64,000 nucleotides of DNA from Flavobacterium araucananum (GCF_002222055.1 NZ_MUGS01000007.1:1-64000); one strand, 5' to 3'. Positions 35,772 through 44,080 are shown, counted from the first letter of the stretch. Program-made: numbers and translations. Notes: a model not told the origin generated them from the sequence alone.

Positions 35772-36179
35772 ATGAGCACAGAAATAAAACCAAAACATAT
35801 TGGGCGCAACATAAGCCGAATTAGAGAGCTTAAAAACATGAAACAAGAAGCGCTTGCTTTTGCAATTGGCGTAAGTCAGCAAACCATCTCTAATATTGAA
35901 GGAAGCGAAAGTGTTGACGACGAAAAACTAAAAGCAATTGCCGAAGCTCTGGGTGTTCCTGCTGATGTAATAAGAAACTTTTCTGAAGAAGCCGTTTTTA
36001 ATATTATGGGGAACACTTATGATAACGGTTCTTCTACAATAAATCATAATAATTGCACATTTAATCCCCTTGATAAACTTCTCGAAGCTTTTGATAAGAA
36101 TGAAAAACTTTATGAAAGATTAGTTCAGGCTGAAAAAGAGAAAGTGGCACTTTTAGAGAAGTTGTTGAACGAGAAATAA
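35772..36179 (+). CDS. XRE-family DNA-binding protein, copy 2
   Basis: Protein of 135 residues and paralogue of the gene at 34480. The first 45 residues differ at one position (LKNM for LRNM), so both probably bind the same DNA site. Residues 50-100 are diverged (LGVPADVIRNFSEEAVFNIMGNTY, shorter linker). The C-terminal coiled coil is almost unchanged (one substitution near LVQAEKEK), so heterodimers are possible. Same promoter and terminator arrangement as copy 1. Confidence 0.88.
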   Translation: MSTEIKPKHIGRNISRIRELKNMKQEALAFAIGVSQQTISNIEGSESVDDEKLKAIAEALGVPADVIRNFSEEAVFNIMGNTYDNGSSTINHNNCTFNPLDKLLEAFDKNEKLYERLVQAEKEKVALLEKLLNEK

Positions 36180-36203
36180 TTTTTTAGAAAGATATTTTTA
36201 TAG

Positions 36204-36237
36204 AAAAACCGAAGTTTTAGAGACTTCGGTTTTTTTT
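36204..36237 (+). terminator. Terminator after XRE copy 2
   Basis: Same AACCGAAGT/ACTTCGGTT hairpin and T run as after copy 1. Confidence 0.85.
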
Positions 36238-36432
36238 ATGGCCTTATTTGTTGTCCCAAGCGCAGATTACAAACTATAAAAGTTCTAAACATTCTCTGAA
36301 AGAGCCTAAGCAATAGCATGGTGCGAAGCACTATGCTGAATAACGATTGTCATTTAAGCCCTGCAAGGGCAAAAGCCTACTCCCCAAGAAAATGTTTCGT
36401 TTTATTTTACAGTCCAAATTTCCGACATAATC

Positions 36433-36535
36433 TGTCATTTCGACGAAGGAGAAATCTTCACGAGAAGCTCCATTATCAGAATCGTTAATCTTTGTCGAGC
36501 TACTTACGAAGATTTCTCGTCCCTCGAAATGACAA
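36433..36535. repeat. Imperfect inverted repeat TGTCATTTCGA...TCGAAATGACA
   Basis: The left arm (36433-36459) and right arm (36508-36535) are inverted copies with few mismatches, containing GAGAAATCTTC and GAAGATTTCTC. This is a REP-like dispersed element. Together with the next palindrome and an ATCTGCC-type repeat near 36650, it fills the 36180-36773 gap, where no gene is visible. Confidence 0.6.
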
Positions 36536-36561
36536 GATTGAGCAAAAAATGGATTCGACAA

Positions 36562-36590
36562 ACCTAACAGGTTTTAAAAACCTGTTAGGT
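36562..36590. repeat. Dispersed palindrome ACCTAACAGG, copy 2
   Basis: Same 29-bp palindrome as at 32341-32369. Confidence 0.75.
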
Positions 36591-36737
36591 TTACTTTACG
36601 GAGATTCTTCGTTCCTCAGAATGACAAGATTATACAACTAAAAAATCTGCTTAATCTGCCAAATCTGCGAGAGAAAAAATCTCAAACAAATAAGAAAACT
36701 TTAATAAAGCAATTATATCATGTTCTCTAAAAATTAG

Positions 36738-36745
36738 TAATTTTG
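36738..36745 (+). promoter_or_regulatory. -7 element of pepP
   Basis: TAATTTTG fits TAnnTTTG, with a leader of about 25 nt to the ATG at 36774. No good TTG is seen at -33. Confidence 0.5.
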
Positions 36746-36773
36746 AAATTCGAAGTTCAAAACTCACATTATT

Positions 36774-38066
36774 ATGAAATATCATCAAATAAACAGCGCT
36801 CTTTTTGTAAAAAATCGCAGAAAATTTACGGCAGAAATGAAACCTAACTCTGTTGCCGTTTTCAACTCAAATGACATTTACCCTGTTAGTGCAGATAGTA
36901 CTTTGCCATTTGCGCAACACAGAGATATTTTTTATCTAAGCGGTGTTGATCAGGAAGAAAGTATTTTGCTTTTGTTTCCGGATGCACCTTATGAAAACCA
37001 AAAAGAAATGCTTTTCCTGAAAGAAACCAACGATCATATTGCCGTTTGGGAAGGTGAAAAACTAAGCAAAGACCGTGCTTATCAGGTTTCGGGAATTAGA
37101 ACGGTTTACTGGTTACAGGATTTTCATAAAGTTTTGAACGAAATGATGACGTATGCAGATACGATGTACATAAACACCAACGAACATTACCGTGCAACAG
37201 TCGAAACTGAAACCCGCGAAGCTCGTTTTGTAAAATGGTGGAAAGAACGTTATCCTGCTCACCAAGTTGCAAAAAGCAACCCAATCTTGCAGCGCATTCG
37301 CTCGATTAAGGAAAGCGAAGAGATTGATTTGATTCAGCAAGCTTGTGATATTACCGAGAAAGGTTTCCGTAGATTATTGCCGTTTGTAAAGCCAAATGTT
37401 ACCGAATATGAAATCGAAGCCGAATTGGTTCACGAATTTATCCGTAACCGCTCTAAAGGTTTTGCTTATACCCCAATTATTGCTTCGGGAAACAACGCAA
37501 ATGTTTTGCATTATATCGAAAACAATCAGCAATGTAAAGCCGGAGATTTAATTTTGCTGGATGTTGCGGCTGAATATGCTAATTATTCCAGCGATATGAC
37601 GAGAACGATTCCGGTTTCGGGAAAATTCTCAGACCGCCAGAAAGCGGTTTACAATGCTGTTTTGAGAGTAAAAAATGAAGCTACAAAAATGTTGGCTCCA
37701 GGAACTCTTTGGAAACAATATCATATCGAGGTGGGTAAAATCATGACTTCGGAATTACTTGGTTTAGGATTAATCGATAAAGCCGATGTTCAGAACGAAA
37801 ACCCGGAATGGCCTGCTTACAAAAAATATTTCATGCACGGAACATCTCACCACATGGGACTTGACACGCACGATTACGGATTGCTTCACGAACCTATGAA
37901 AGCAAATATGGTCTTTACGGTTGAACCTGGAATTTATATTCCGGCAGAAGGTTTCGGGATTCGTCTGGAAGACAACGTTGTGGTTCAGGAAAAAGGAGAA
38001 CCTTTTAACCTAATGCGCAATATTCCGGTTGAAGTAGATGAAATCGAAAGTTTGATGAATTCTTAA
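36774..38066 (+). CDS. pepP: Xaa-Pro aminopeptidase (aminopeptidase P)
   Basis: Protein of 430 residues with an aminopeptidase P N-terminal domain (residues 1-140) and an M24 pita-bread domain. The five metal ligands are visible: two Asp in LLDVAAEYANYSSDMTRT, a His in HGTSHHMGLD, a Glu in VFTVEPGIYI and a Glu in GIRLEDNVV. It removes N-terminal residues preceding proline. No signal peptide, so cytosolic. A terminator lies downstream. Confidence 0.95.
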   Translation: MKYHQINSALFVKNRRKFTAEMKPNSVAVFNSNDIYPVSADSTLPFAQHRDIFYLSGVDQEESILLLFPDAPYENQKEMLFLKETNDHIAVWEGEKLSKDRAYQVSGIRTVYWLQDFHKVLNEMMTYADTMYINTNEHYRATVETETREARFVKWWKERYPAHQVAKSNPILQRIRSIKESEEIDLIQQACDITEKGFRRLLPFVKPNVTEYEIEAELVHEFIRNRSKGFAYTPIIASGNNANVLHYIENNQQCKAGDLILLDVAAEYANYSSDMTRTIPVSGKFSDRQKAVYNAVLRVKNEATKMLAPGTLWKQYHIEVGKIMTSELLGLGLIDKADVQNENPEWPAYKKYFMHGTSHHMGLDTHDYGLLHEPMKANMVFTVEPGIYIPAEGFGIRLEDNVVVQEKGEPFNLMRNIPVEVDEIESLMNS

Positions 38067-38104
38067 AAAGGAAGAATATAGAAGAAAGAGTATAGAGAAA
38101 AGAC

Positions 38105-38136
38105 TACGGCTGACAGAAATGTTGGCCGTTTTTTTT
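38105..38136 (+). terminator. Terminator after pepP
   Basis: ACGGC (38106-38110) pairs with GCCGT (38125-38129), extended by weaker pairs, followed by an 8-T run. Confidence 0.65.
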
Positions 38137-38157
38137 GAATTAAGATTTAAAAAATTC

Positions 38158-38286
38158 GCCACGGATTTCTCAAATTTTCACTAATTAATATTCATTTTTA
38201 TTTCATTTATAAAAAATACAATTAAAATTCGTGCAGTTCAATTTTCGAAGTTCCTTTGATTCGTGTAAATTTGTGCAATTCGTGGC
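38158..38286. repeat. Dispersed GCCACG...CGTGGC element, copy 3
   Basis: GCCACGGATTTC (38158-38169) and ATTCGTGGC (38278-38286) are inverted ends like those at 16385-16456 and 20707-21012. Confidence 0.5.
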
Positions 38287-38325
38287 AAAAAAAATCTTTG
38301 CTAACAAACTACTTAAAACAACATT

Positions 38326-39102
38326 TTGAAAACTCTTTTATATAAAAACTCCACAATCTCTTATACTGATTCGGGTAACGGAACCGCAATTGTGCTGCTT
38401 CATGGCTTTCTGGAAAACAAAAAAATGTGGACTTCTTACGTTGATTTGTTTTCAGAAAAACACCGCGTTATTACGATTGATTTATTAGGTCACGGCAAAT
38501 CAGATTCTTTAGGATATGTACATTCTATGGAGGATAATGCAAATGTTGTTCACGAAGTTTTAAAACATTTAAACATCGAAAAAGCGACTATTCTAGGTCA
38601 TTCTATGGGTGGTTATGTAGGTTTGGCTTTTGCCGAATTATTTCCAAACAACATCGATAAATTGGTTCTCTTGAACTCTACCTCAAAAGCAGATAGTCAC
38701 GAGAAAAAAATAAACCGAAATCGGGCTATAAAAGCAGTAAAACAAAATTATGTAAACTTTGTAAGTCTGGCTATTGGTAATTTGTTCAGCGAAAACAACC
38801 GAACGAGATTGGCCGATGAAATTGAAAAAGTAAAAGATCAAGCTCTAAAAACGCCCCTGCAAGGAATTGTAGCATCGCTTGAAGGAATGAAAATTAGAAA
38901 AGACAGGGAATCGATATTGCAAAAAAATCATTTTCCTGTTTTATTAATATTGGGCAAAAAAGATCCTGTATTGAATTATGAAGAAAGTATTTCTCAAATC
39001 GAAAATACAACTGCAAAACTTGTCTCTTTTGAAGATGGACACATGAGCCAGATAGAAAACAAAGAAGAGCTCCAGACTATTTTGTCAGCGTTTTTTGAAT
39101 AA
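38326..39102 (+). CDS. Alpha/beta-fold hydrolase
   Basis: Protein of 258 residues that begins with TTG at 38326; the N-terminal strand MKTLLYKNSTISYTDSG fits the fold and no ATG is near. The oxyanion motif HGFLENKKMW is followed by the nucleophile Ser in GHSMGGYVG (about residue 95). The acid Asp is in LGKKDPVLNY and the His in EDGHMSQIEN. Related enzymes are esterases, or MenH-like and BioH-like hydrolases; the substrate cannot be assigned. It is convergent with the Roadblock-like pair. Confidence 0.9.
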   Translation: MKTLLYKNSTISYTDSGNGTAIVLLHGFLENKKMWTSYVDLFSEKHRVITIDLLGHGKSDSLGYVHSMEDNANVVHEVLKHLNIEKATILGHSMGGYVGLAFAELFPNNIDKLVLLNSTSKADSHEKKINRNRAIKAVKQNYVNFVSLAIGNLFSENNRTRLADEIEKVKDQALKTPLQGIVASLEGMKIRKDRESILQKNHFPVLLILGKKDPVLNYEESISQIENTTAKLVSFEDGHMSQIENKEELQTILSAFFE

Positions 39103-39122
39103 GTTCAATATCCTTAAAACAC

Positions 39123-39159
39123 AAAAAAAGGCTGCTCAAAATCTTTGAACAGCCTTTTT
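39123..39159. terminator. Bidirectional terminator
   Basis: AAAAAGGCTG...CAGCCTTTTT with an inner TCAAA/TTTGA pairing, between convergent genes. Confidence 0.85.
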
Positions 39160-39177
39160 CTGATTATTTGAAACAAA

Positions 39178-39552
39178 TTATAGTTTTGATATAATGTCTC
39201 TCTTGAATTTAGCCAAAGTCGCTCTTGTCATTCCAAGATTTGCTTTTGTAGCATCAACTGCTAAATAAATAAAATATTTACCATCTTCAGAAACGTCTAT
39301 AATATGTATCTGATCTGTTAATGTAATTAAGATATCATTGATTTTTTGATCTAATCCCAGAGCCTTAATAGCGTTTAATTTTGCTTTTACAACTTCTAAG
39401 TTGTAAGCAGATGCTAATTCAGGGTCAAAATTTGGATTTAAAGAAAGTGAGCAGTAAGACATTCCTGTTTCAACTTCAGTTACTGAGACAGCAATAAATC
39501 CATTAACATTCTCTTTTAGATCGTTTTGAAAATTTTGTAAAAAATCTGACAT
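39178..39552 (-). CDS. Roadblock/LC7-like small protein, module 1 gene B
   Basis: Protein of 124 residues, mixed alpha/beta with no signal peptide. NVNGFIAVSVTEVETGMSY followed by a long helix (PELASAYNLEVVKAKLNAIKAL) and strands (DILITLTDQIHIIDVS, KYFIYLAVD) fits the Roadblock/LC7 arrangement, the fold of MglB-type GTPase-activating proteins. By eye it is identical at about 80 of 123 positions to the protein at 51733-52113. It lies 18 bp after gene A. Family assignment is by pattern, not by search. Confidence 0.7.
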   Translation of the reverse strand: MSDFLQNFQNDLKENVNGFIAVSVTEVETGMSYCSLSLNPNFDPELASAYNLEVVKAKLNAIKALGLDQKINDILITLTDQIHIIDVSEDGKYFIYLAVDATKANLGMTRATLAKFKRDIISKL

Positions 39553-39570
39553 GTTTTAATTGTATTTAAA

Positions 39571-39891
39571 TTAATTATTGAAAACGGTATCCATTTTGCG
39601 CAGCAAAAGTCCCATTTTACTTATATCTTTAGAAAGCAGTGCAACGCAGTTATCGAATTCATCTTTATTGGCAACCACAATACCGTCTTTATTCTTAATC
39701 ATGACTTGCTTAAGATCTCCATTATTAACATCTTCAGACATTTCTAAACACATTTTTAATATCATCCCAATCATTGCCGCTACATTACCATCATACTCTA
39801 AATTTACCGATTCCAGCAAGATGCCATCTATATTAAAACTCAATCCGGATTCAGCTCCGGTTTCTTCCACAAGTGTATTTAAATCGACCAT
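39571..39891 (-). CDS. Roadblock/LC7-like small protein, module 1 gene A
   Basis: Protein of 106 residues. The order of elements (strand SGLSFNIDGILLESVNL, helix GNVAAMIGMILKMCLEMSED, strands LKQVMIKNKDGIVVANK and DNCVALLSKD, helix KMGLLLRKMDTVF) is that of a Roadblock domain. It is about one-third identical to the protein at 51342-51698. A minus-strand -7 box TATCTTTG is at 39929-39922. Genes A and B may form a heterodimer. The partner GTPase is not in the window. Confidence 0.7.
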   Translation of the reverse strand: MVDLNTLVEETGAESGLSFNIDGILLESVNLEYDGNVAAMIGMILKMCLEMSEDVNNGDLKQVMIKNKDGIVVANKDEFDNCVALLSKDISKMGLLLRKMDTVFNN

Positions 39892-40156
39892 AATATTCTT
39901 CTATCATTTATAACAAGGGGTCAAAGATATTTTTAATAAACAGATTTTTTTGGTAAACACTTGTTAAAAAAAACACACGCGTAACCATTTGAAACACTTT
40001 TATTTATACTATAATGTTTCTTTATTTTTAAAGTAAACTTTCTAAAAAAAAATTAATAAAAAAAGCGGATTTTTCTAAAAAAACCAGATTCTAATTCAGA
40101 TACGTCAATTATTATCTTAACATCTTGTACAAAGTTCATTTACAAGAAGTTTTTCA

Positions 40157-40164
40157 TAGCTTTG
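40157..40164 (+). promoter_or_regulatory. -7 element of the 50-residue ORF
   Basis: TAGCTTTG fits TAnnTTTG, 9 nt before the ATG at 40174. The 39892-40173 interval otherwise holds only this promoter and the divergent one at 39922-39929. Confidence 0.55.
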
Positions 40165-40173
40165 CAAAAAAAA

Positions 40174-40326
40174 ATGAACGAAATGAAAACTGTTGACGAA
40201 GTACGCTTTGACTTAAATGTAAAATTGATGAAATTTAGAAGATTTCGTTTTGAAAACGGAAGCATAAATAATCCAAATTTAGAGGAGCGTGCAAAAAAAG
40301 GTTTTTTCAAAAAGATCTTTAGCTAG
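40174..40326 (+). CDS. Small basic protein of 50 residues, module 1
   Basis: ATG at 40174, TAG at 40324-40326. The product is Lys/Arg/Phe-rich: MNEMKTVDEVRFDLNVKL at the start, FRRFRF in the middle and AKKGFFKKIFS at the end. A TAnnTTTG box is correctly placed upstream. It is divergent from the Roadblock-like pair, as is the 71-residue gene beside module 2. Both have a central acidic/basic helix and a Lys-Gly-rich amphipathic C-terminus (KKGFFKKI versus GKGLLKSI), so they may be related, though the similarity is weak. Confidence 0.55.
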   Translation: MNEMKTVDEVRFDLNVKLMKFRRFRFENGSINNPNLEERAKKGFFKKIFS

Positions 40327-40334
40327 AAAAGTAC

Positions 40335-41009
40335 CTATAAAAAAGCTGAACTAGTGAGGTAACCTTTATCAACAAGTTCAGCTTTATCTTTGATATGGTG
40401 GGTTCTACCCTCTTTTATCAAAATTAATTGTGTCGAAATCCTGATTACGTTTTGATAATTATGATCGGTAATGATAATTCCTTTTTTGTCGGAATTTACT
40501 TTTATCAATTCATTCACCACATCTGCCATAATTGGAGACAATCCGTTGTAAGGTTCGTCGAGTAAAACAAATTTTGAAGGATTAAAGAGAACTATTTTAA
40601 TTTCGAGATAGCGCAATTCTCCTCCAGACAAATGATTTATTCTTTTATTTAAAATCGACTGAATAAATTCATCTTCATAGAAAAATTTTATCTTTTGTTT
40701 ATCGACCGATAATTCTATTGCTTTTTTTACTGATAAATGATTCGGGATGAATTGCTCTTGCGACAAATAACTAATTTCTTTCAGCAAGTTATTTTCATTG
40801 TTTTTTGAAACACCATTTATGCGTATACATTTATTTGGAGCTGATACTGTGCCGAAAATAATTTTTAGCAATGTCGATTTTCCAGAGCCATTTCTGCCTA
40901 ATAAACCTACAATTTGAGCGGTTTCACACTTTAAGTACACATCTGAAAGAATCACTCTCTCATTAAACTTCTTCTGTATGCCGTCAATCTCTAATATATC
41001 GTTTTTCAA
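40335..41009 (-). CDS. ABC transporter ATP-binding protein
   Basis: ABC ATPase of 224 residues. Walker A is GLLGRNGSGKSTLLK (about residues 36-50), the signature LSGGELRYLEIK, Walker B FVLLDEPYNGL, and the H-loop IITDHNY. It overlaps the end of a small membrane ORF by 4 bp, which is probably its membrane partner. Substrate unknown. The three-helix partner is much smaller than a normal permease, so the pair may not be a classical transporter. Confidence 0.9.
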   Translation of the reverse strand: MKNDILEIDGIQKKFNERVILSDVYLKCETAQIVGLLGRNGSGKSTLLKIIFGTVSAPNKCIRINGVSKNNENNLLKEISYLSQEQFIPNHLSVKKAIELSVDKQKIKFFYEDEFIQSILNKRINHLSGGELRYLEIKIVLFNPSKFVLLDEPYNGLSPIMADVVNELIKVNSDKKGIIITDHNYQNVIRISTQLILIKEGRTHHIKDKAELVDKGYLTSSAFL

Positions 41010-41281
41010 AATATGTACTTTATTAAAAAAGTGATACTACCCATTAAAAGTGTCGCACAGAAAGTCAAAAGGTAGCTGGAGACTAAAAGTTGTAATTTTG
41101 AAATTCCGTTATTCGAATAAAACAAGTACTCATTTTTACGATATAATTCTTTAAAACCAATACTCATCAGGAAACCAAAACTTAAAAACATTATAAAAAA
41201 ATAATCAAAACCACCTAATAAAACGGCAACAGCACATACCGATAAGTTTACAACTAAAGTTGTTTTAAAAAATTCGTAAAT
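41006..41281 (-). CDS. Small membrane protein paired with the ABC ATPase; start unclear
   Basis: From ATG 41191 the product is 61 residues. The same frame stays open upstream to the addB-like stop codon (41305-41303) and encodes a further hydrophobic helix (TTLVVNLSVCAVAVLLGG), giving three helices in total. No ATG, GTG or TTG occurs between that stop and 41191. A non-standard start such as the ATT at 41281, or reinitiation after the stop, is possible; the start given here is a guess. It overlaps the ATPase gene by 4 bp. Confidence 0.5.
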   Translation of the reverse strand: MYEFFKTTLVVNLSVCAVAVLLGGFDYFFIMFLSFGFLMSIGFKELYRKNEYLFYSNNGISKLQLLVSSYLLTFCATLLMGSITFLIKYIF

Positions 41282-41302
41282 ATTATTTAGCTTTCTGATA
41301 TC

Positions 41303-44068
41303 TTAATTTATTTTTTCCTCAAAAGGAATGTTGGCATTAAAAATTTCACTTAGCAAAACTACTATTTCCTCTAAATAATTTTTCAATATTTCATTTGTCA
41401 CCGCAGAATCCAACTCTTTATCTTCTTTAAATCCAAAAGGGAGAAACCCGGACTTCAAATTTTTAAACGAAATAATCCCTACTTCAACAGGTAAACCAGC
41501 AGCTTCATTTTCAAACATAAATGCATACGCCAAAACCTGAATGATTTTATCGTTTTTAAGCTCTTGTGTCAATCCGTTCCAGGACTTAAGGATAACGTTT
41601 GTTTTTTCGACTTTACCGGTCTTGTAATCAATAATTCTGATCTTGCCGTTGCGCAACTCAATTCTGTCGACATTTCCTTTAATAAGAACCGGAAATGGCA
41701 AATCAGGATGTTTCAACTCGCGCTCATACGTTTTCTCTAAGGCTATGATCTTGACTGCATCACCATTTTTAATAGATTCTAATTCCATTTTCAAAAAATT
41801 GGAAACATTACGCTTTGCAACTTCAAAAGCCAGTAGATTGCGCCCTTTTTTAATTTCACCTTCTTTATAAACTACTTTAAATTGCCTCAAAACTTCATCA
41901 TCCAGCAATTTAAAACAATTTTCAATATCAGTCTCCGAAATAAATCTACCAACAAAAGGATCATACAACGCTTTTAGAGTTTCATGAATTATGGTTCCCA
42001 AAGTATTTAGGGCGATATTCTCTTCGACTTCTTCGACCTCACGAATACGAAGAATTTTTTGAAAATAAAACTCAATAGGATTTCGAATATAACTGGTTAG
42101 CGCCGATGGCGAAAAGCCTGCAATTGCAATTTCTTTCAGGCGTTCGATTACAGCTTCAGATTTTGAAACGATCATTGGCTGATATGCTGATGTTGGCAAT
42201 ACAGGGTTATAAATATCAAATGTAAGGTTGTGCTTTGCTTGTTTCTCAACTTCTAATTGCGTGATAAAACGACTGCGTTCACCTGCGTCCAATCCGTCAT
42301 TTTCTGTATTGTAGATTAGATAAATATTTTTGGCCCGTTGCAATAGATGATAAAAGTGATAGGTATAAATAGCGTCTTTTTCTTTAAAAGTTGGCAAACC
42401 CAGCTCTCTTTTGACATCATAAGGAATAAATGAATTTTGCGATTTTCCGGCAGGAAATTTCCCTTCGTTCATAGAAGTTACAATTACGGTATCAAAATCC
42501 AGAACACGGCTTTCCAGAACTCCCATAATTTGCAAACCATGCAATGGCTCTCCTTCAAACGAAACTTCGGCAACATCGATAATTTGCTTGTAGATAGCAT
42601 GCAAAGTGTCAATATTATCAATATGATTGTGCTGCGAATAATAATTAATTAACTTATTTATTACTTTAAAAACAGCATATACAAAGGCCTTTGCAATTTT
42701 TTCTTCTTCATTATCATTATTAAAATTCTCTTTTATTAAGAGCAAAAGTTCAGACACATTTTCAAGTACAGCAATTGATCCGTTGTCCCATTTCCGGAAC
42801 AACAGGCTAAACAATTGCGATGGATTGGAATTGAGCTCAATAATACGGTTATGGGTAATAAAAGTATAATTATTCTCTTTGATAATCCTGACCAGATTAC
42901 CGGCATTTGCATAAGGCTCTACTAATGGGTGCGTTAGAATATCCAGAATATCTTTATAATAAAAAACATAACTTTCTCCTTTACGGGAGAGTGCGTTAGT
43001 ATGCATTTTAAACAATTTTGCGATCAAAATTTGCGACGGATTATTCTTTCCGGAATATCCCATCGTAATATTTAAACTTCCAACTGTAGAGGGCAAAGAG
43101 TATAAAATGGGCATTAATAAGTTTTCCTCACCAAGCACAATAGCAACTTTATCGAGAGATGTCTCTGGGTTTTCAGTGATTATATTTTCGATAATACTTC
43201 CGGCTAATTTAGCCTGACCAATAGTTTTAGGAGTTCCTATTACCTGAATATTTTTAGATTGCGAAAAATCATCTACAATCCACTCAAAAATATTTGTTTT
43301 ATAATGTTTCCAGTTTTCTTTAAAACGACGTACAAAAAGTCCTGCGTCATGATAAGGATCATTGAGAAAGGTTTGATCAACGTCCCAATAAATTTTAGCT
43401 CGATCCAGTGCTAAAAGATGTTGTACAATTTTTTCTTCAGCAGCATTTAGAGCATTAAAACCTGCAAAAATAAAAGTTCTGTTTGAAATCGTATTCGAAA
43501 AATGATTTAGATTATTTACTGCTTCTCTATAAATTAAACCTTGATATCCAATAGATTTATTCAATAAATGCGTATATAACGAATCATAATACAGCGGTAG
43601 AAGTTTCCAGAAATCAATATAGTTTTCCAGCAGTTTGGTTTTATTTTCTACTTCGATTCCCCATTTTTTTATGTCTTCAATATCTTTCAGATAAGACAAT
43701 ACATGATTGGGGTCTAATAAATAGCGATCAATCTCATTAAAATCCTGCAAAAGCGTTTTTGCCCAATTGGCAAACAACTCAAATGATTGCTGGTTCTGCT
43801 TTTCGGTTACAGACAAATAAACTTCATAAAACTCAAACAAAAGCTCAATTGAATCTACTGATCGTATTGACGCTACATCTTGTACAAAATCCTCAATACT
43901 AATAATTTCAGGTGAAAGAATAGTACTTGTTGTTTCATTTTTTAAAGCTTCGATTAAAAAAACCTTGGCTCTTTTATTAGGCAAAATAATAGTAGTCTCA
44001 GCAAGTTTAGCTGAATAATCCTGAATTACAACGGTTGCTATTTTTCTAAGAAAAGAAGTATTTATCAT
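41303..44068 (-). CDS. AddB-like PD-(D/E)XK nuclease/helicase subunit
   Basis: The ATG at 44068 (MINTSFLRKIATVVIQDY) is preferred to the codon at 44095, which lies in the ompA terminator. The product is 921 residues with an inactivated helicase-like N-terminal half (IILPNKRAKVFL) and a C-terminal RecB-type nuclease (IKGNVDRIELRNGKIRIIDYKTGKVEKT, catalytic Asp and Lys). It pairs with the UvrD-like protein at 46984-50151 to process double-strand breaks for RecA, as in AddAB. kbl and ompA separate the two genes. Confidence 0.85.
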   Translation of the reverse strand: MINTSFLRKIATVVIQDYSAKLAETTIILPNKRAKVFLIEALKNETTSTILSPEIISIEDFVQDVASIRSVDSIELLFEFYEVYLSVTEKQNQQSFELFANWAKTLLQDFNEIDRYLLDPNHVLSYLKDIEDIKKWGIEVENKTKLLENYIDFWKLLPLYYDSLYTHLLNKSIGYQGLIYREAVNNLNHFSNTISNRTFIFAGFNALNAAEEKIVQHLLALDRAKIYWDVDQTFLNDPYHDAGLFVRRFKENWKHYKTNIFEWIVDDFSQSKNIQVIGTPKTIGQAKLAGSIIENIITENPETSLDKVAIVLGEENLLMPILYSLPSTVGSLNITMGYSGKNNPSQILIAKLFKMHTNALSRKGESYVFYYKDILDILTHPLVEPYANAGNLVRIIKENNYTFITHNRIIELNSNPSQLFSLLFRKWDNGSIAVLENVSELLLLIKENFNNDNEEEKIAKAFVYAVFKVINKLINYYSQHNHIDNIDTLHAIYKQIIDVAEVSFEGEPLHGLQIMGVLESRVLDFDTVIVTSMNEGKFPAGKSQNSFIPYDVKRELGLPTFKEKDAIYTYHFYHLLQRAKNIYLIYNTENDGLDAGERSRFITQLEVEKQAKHNLTFDIYNPVLPTSAYQPMIVSKSEAVIERLKEIAIAGFSPSALTSYIRNPIEFYFQKILRIREVEEVEENIALNTLGTIIHETLKALYDPFVGRFISETDIENCFKLLDDEVLRQFKVVYKEGEIKKGRNLLAFEVAKRNVSNFLKMELESIKNGDAVKIIALEKTYERELKHPDLPFPVLIKGNVDRIELRNGKIRIIDYKTGKVEKTNVILKSWNGLTQELKNDKIIQVLAYAFMFENEAAGLPVEVGIISFKNLKSGFLPFGFKEDKELDSAVTNEILKNYLEEIVVLLSEIFNANIPFEEKIN

Positions 44069-44080
44069 TTGATAAAAATA

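Larger units (their letters stand above)
35638..36401. repeat. Tandem duplication, copy 2
   Basis: Second copy of the XRE unit. Compared with copy 1 it has a 9-bp net deletion in the coding region. After about 36401 the two copies diverge abruptly. Confidence 0.85.

Noticed and set aside
35606..35839. 77-codon minus-strand ORF, with a similar one at 34284-34520, upstream of each XRE copy
   Set aside because: Both run antisense into the XRE coding region and their similarity follows from the DNA duplication; no start signal is seen.
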